7,324 bases of DNA from Anaerolineaceae bacterium. Its GTDB lineage: Bacteria; Chloroflexota; Anaerolineae; Anaerolineales; Anaerolineaceae. The notes under the pieces are model-generated. The model did not search any database. It was not told the DNA's origin and saw only the letters and a program-made list of their open reading frames with translations. The DNA lies in the NCBI GenBank assembly GCA_014860845.1, contig JACZIY010000803.1, positions 1-7,324 on the forward strand. Direction: 5' to 3'. The first letter of the stretch is position 1; each line of letters opens with the position of its first letter. This document shows positions 5,827 to 7,324 of the stretch, piece after piece. The translations under genes and the position numbers were made by a program.

Positions 5827-6756
5827 ATGACATTAATTCAGCAAACCATTCATTCTGAAACTGACTATTGGCGGATTCGGAACTTCTTACGCGAAGTGTT
5901 TTTACTGAATGACCGTTATGAACACAGCTGGCATGTTGCCCGGTTGGACCACTGGCGCTGGCATTTCATTAAAACGTGTGAATTGACTCCCCCGTTCGAA
6001 CAGGTTACTGTCATCTGGCAAACCCAGGCGGGGAATATTGCTGCCGTGCTGCATCCGATCTGCCATGATGAGGTGCGCATCCATATCCATCCAAATTATC
6101 GCACGATCGAATTGGAGAAAGAAATTATTGCTTATGCAGAAGAGCGTTTTTCTGATTTCACCAAAGATGGCAAACGCATTTTTTACCTTGCTGTGCTTTC
6201 GGAGGATAACCTGCGCCAGGGCATCCTGATCGAACGTGGATACCAGAAAAAGCCCTGGTGGGGACATCATTGGTGGCGGGATTTGGATGACCCGTTACCT
6301 GAGGTGCCACCAACACCTGGTTATGAAATCCGCTCAATGGGGGATGAAAGTGAACATCCAGCGCGCAGCTGGTCATCCTGGCGGGCATTCCATTCTGATG
6401 AACCAGATGAAAACTATGACGGTGATTACTCCTGGTATCAAAACATGCAATCTGCGCCGCTTTACCGCCGTGATCTGGATGTCGTGGCTGCCACCCCACA
6501 GGGCGAGATTGCCGCCTTCTGCACCATCTCTTATGATGATTACACCCGCAGCGCTGTGACGGTGTTGGTCGGAACCGCAGCCGAACACTGGCAGCGCGGG
6601 TTAGGCAAAGCAGTCATGATTTCAGGCATGCACCGGCTCAAACATCTGGGCTGTACACGGATCTTTTCCAGCGCCACAGAAGAGCCAGCTGATAAACTCT
6701 ACGGATCCGTCATGCCGGCCATGAAAGTAACCGACACCTGGGTAAGAATTTTTTGA
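5827..6756 (+). CDS. Tandem GNAT-family N-acetyltransferase
   Basis: A 309-residue cytoplasmic protein that appears to hold two GNAT folds, a layout seen in mycothiol-synthase-like and related acyltransferases. The C-terminal domain (about 165-309) is the better conserved. VTVLVGTAAEHWQRGLGKAV (244-263) contains the acetyl-CoA pyrophosphate loop QRGLGKA at 256-262, and LYGSV at 291-295 offers Y292 as the usual general-acid position. The N-terminal domain (about 1-150) keeps a motif B-like SEDNLRQGILIERGYQ (125-140) but shows no clear QxxGxG loop, so it may be a degenerate half used for substrate binding. A proline-rich linker (PLPEVPPTPG, 156-165) joins them, and the middle is rich in tryptophan and histidine. 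GTGAGG at 5817-5822 supports ATG 5827. The acyl acceptor is unknown. Confidence 0.8.
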   Translation: MTLIQQTIHSETDYWRIRNFLREVFLLNDRYEHSWHVARLDHWRWHFIKTCELTPPFEQVTVIWQTQAGNIAAVLHPICHDEVRIHIHPNYRTIELEKEIIAYAEERFSDFTKDGKRIFYLAVLSEDNLRQGILIERGYQKKPWWGHHWWRDLDDPLPEVPPTPGYEIRSMGDESEHPARSWSSWRAFHSDEPDENYDGDYSWYQNMQSAPLYRRDLDVVAATPQGEIAAFCTISYDDYTRSAVTVLVGTAAEHWQRGLGKAVMISGMHRLKHLGCTRIFSSATEEPADKLYGSVMPAMKVTDTWVRIF

Positions 6757-6762
6757 GGTAAT

Positions 6763-7324
6763 ATGAATAAAAAAATTATCATACGCTATTCAATTCGTGA
6801 AGCTATGGGCCTGTTAGGCATGGCGGTGGCTTTGTTCTGGTCTGCTGGACGAATTATCTGGTGGCAAGGCTGGGCAACCATAGGCGTCATGTTGGGTTGG
6901 ATTTTAGCAACTGGGGTTGTCATTTATCGCACCAATCCCGATCTATTTGCCGAACGACTGGGTCCACGCAAAGGTGCAAAATCCTGGGATACCGTTATTA
7001 TGAGCCTATTGGGTATTGGACAACTTGGACGTTATATCATTGCAGGCCTGGATCAACGCTTTAGCTGGAGCGGGGATTTTGCGTTATCGAGTCAGTTGTT
7101 TGCTCTCCTACTTAGTATTCTGGGTTATGCTCTTGTCGTTTGGGCTACCTATTCCAATGCTTTTTTCTCTCAGATTGTTCGCTTACAACCAGAGCGAAAC
7201 CAAAAAGTGATTACGGATGGGCCATATCGTTTCGTTCGGCACCCTGCTTATGCTGGTGCACTTTTATTCGAACTGGTAGTGTCCTTTTTATTAGGTTCCT
7301 GGTGGTCCATGCTTGCCAGTGGCA
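6763..7324 (+). CDS. Isoprenylcysteine carboxyl methyltransferase-like membrane protein (partial, 3' end outside window)
   Basis: From ATG 6763 the frame is open for 187 codons to the window edge. The protein is hydrophobic, with likely membrane spans near 14-28, 36-54, 76-94 and 110-130. It carries ITDGPYRFVRHPAYAGALLF at 150-169, whose RHPxYxG (159-165) is the cofactor-side signature of the ICMT/PEMT-type membrane methyltransferase superfamily. RTNPDLFAERLGPRKG near 56-71 is also typical of bacterial members. GAGG at 6755-6758, overlapping the GNAT stop codon, is a well-placed SD, and only 6 bases separate the two genes, so they form one operon. Bacteria generally lack prenylated CaaX proteins, so the true substrate is probably a lipid or small molecule. 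The catalytic C-terminus is cut off, so activity cannot be judged. Confidence 0.85.
   Translation, partial: MNKKIIIRYSIREAMGLLGMAVALFWSAGRIIWWQGWATIGVMLGWILATGVVIYRTNPDLFAERLGPRKGAKSWDTVIMSLLGIGQLGRYIIAGLDQRFSWSGDFALSSQLFALLLSILGYALVVWATYSNAFFSQIVRLQPERNQKVITDGPYRFVRHPAYAGALLFELVVSFLLGSWWSMLASG

Noticed and set aside
5902..6588. Several short open frames on both strands inside the GNAT gene.
   Set aside because: They overlap completely the GNAT frame with its QRGLGKA motif, and none resembles a known protein.
6861..7210. Two short + strand open frames near the window end.
   Set aside because: They are out-of-frame shadows of the ICMT-like gene starting at 6763, which has a good SD and the RHPAYAG motif.

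Overview
The window reads as an ordinary chromosomal stretch of a bacterium, with every recognisable gene on the + strand. Moderate to low G+C, strong AGGAGG-type ribosome binding sites and the gene styles (UbiE-like methyltransferase, SLC13/RCK permease, tandem GNAT, ICMT-like membrane protein) would fit an uncultured Chloroflexota (Anaerolineae-like) genome. That placement is inference from protein style, not from a marker gene. No rRNA, tRNA, CRISPR array, insertion sequence or phage gene is visible.

Layout: (1) 1-78 is the tail of an unidentified gene. It is followed after 47 bases by a class I SAM-dependent methyltransferase (126-788). (2) A 259-base AT-rich leader holds a 13-bp palindrome, a weak promoter and three possible hairpins, the last of which pairs with the Shine-Dalgarno sequence. 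It precedes a group II PLP-dependent decarboxylase (1048-2577) with the full set of aromatic-amino-acid-decarboxylase catalytic residues. (3) A 314-base AT-rich gap holds a 16-bp inverted repeat next to a perfect TATAAT. It precedes an SLC13-type permease with two central RCK_C domains (2892-4667). That gene overlaps by 13 bases an APH/choline-kinase-fold small-molecule kinase (4655-5692). (4) A 134-base gap with an extended -10 promoter precedes a tandem GNAT acetyltransferase (5827-6756). A gene for an isoprenylcysteine-carboxyl-methyltransferase-like membrane protein starts 6 bases after it (6763) and runs off the window end.

The window therefore holds four likely transcription units: [tail gene + methyltransferase], [decarboxylase], [permease + kinase] and [GNAT + ICMT-like]. 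The tightest functional link is the permease-kinase overlap, which suggests uptake followed by phosphorylation of the same or a related compound; the substrate is unknown. I see no clear evidence of a wholly new system. The points most worth a second look are the permease-kinase pair, the decarboxylase leader, and the similar CAA-N(3-4)-TTG inverted repeats in front of three units.
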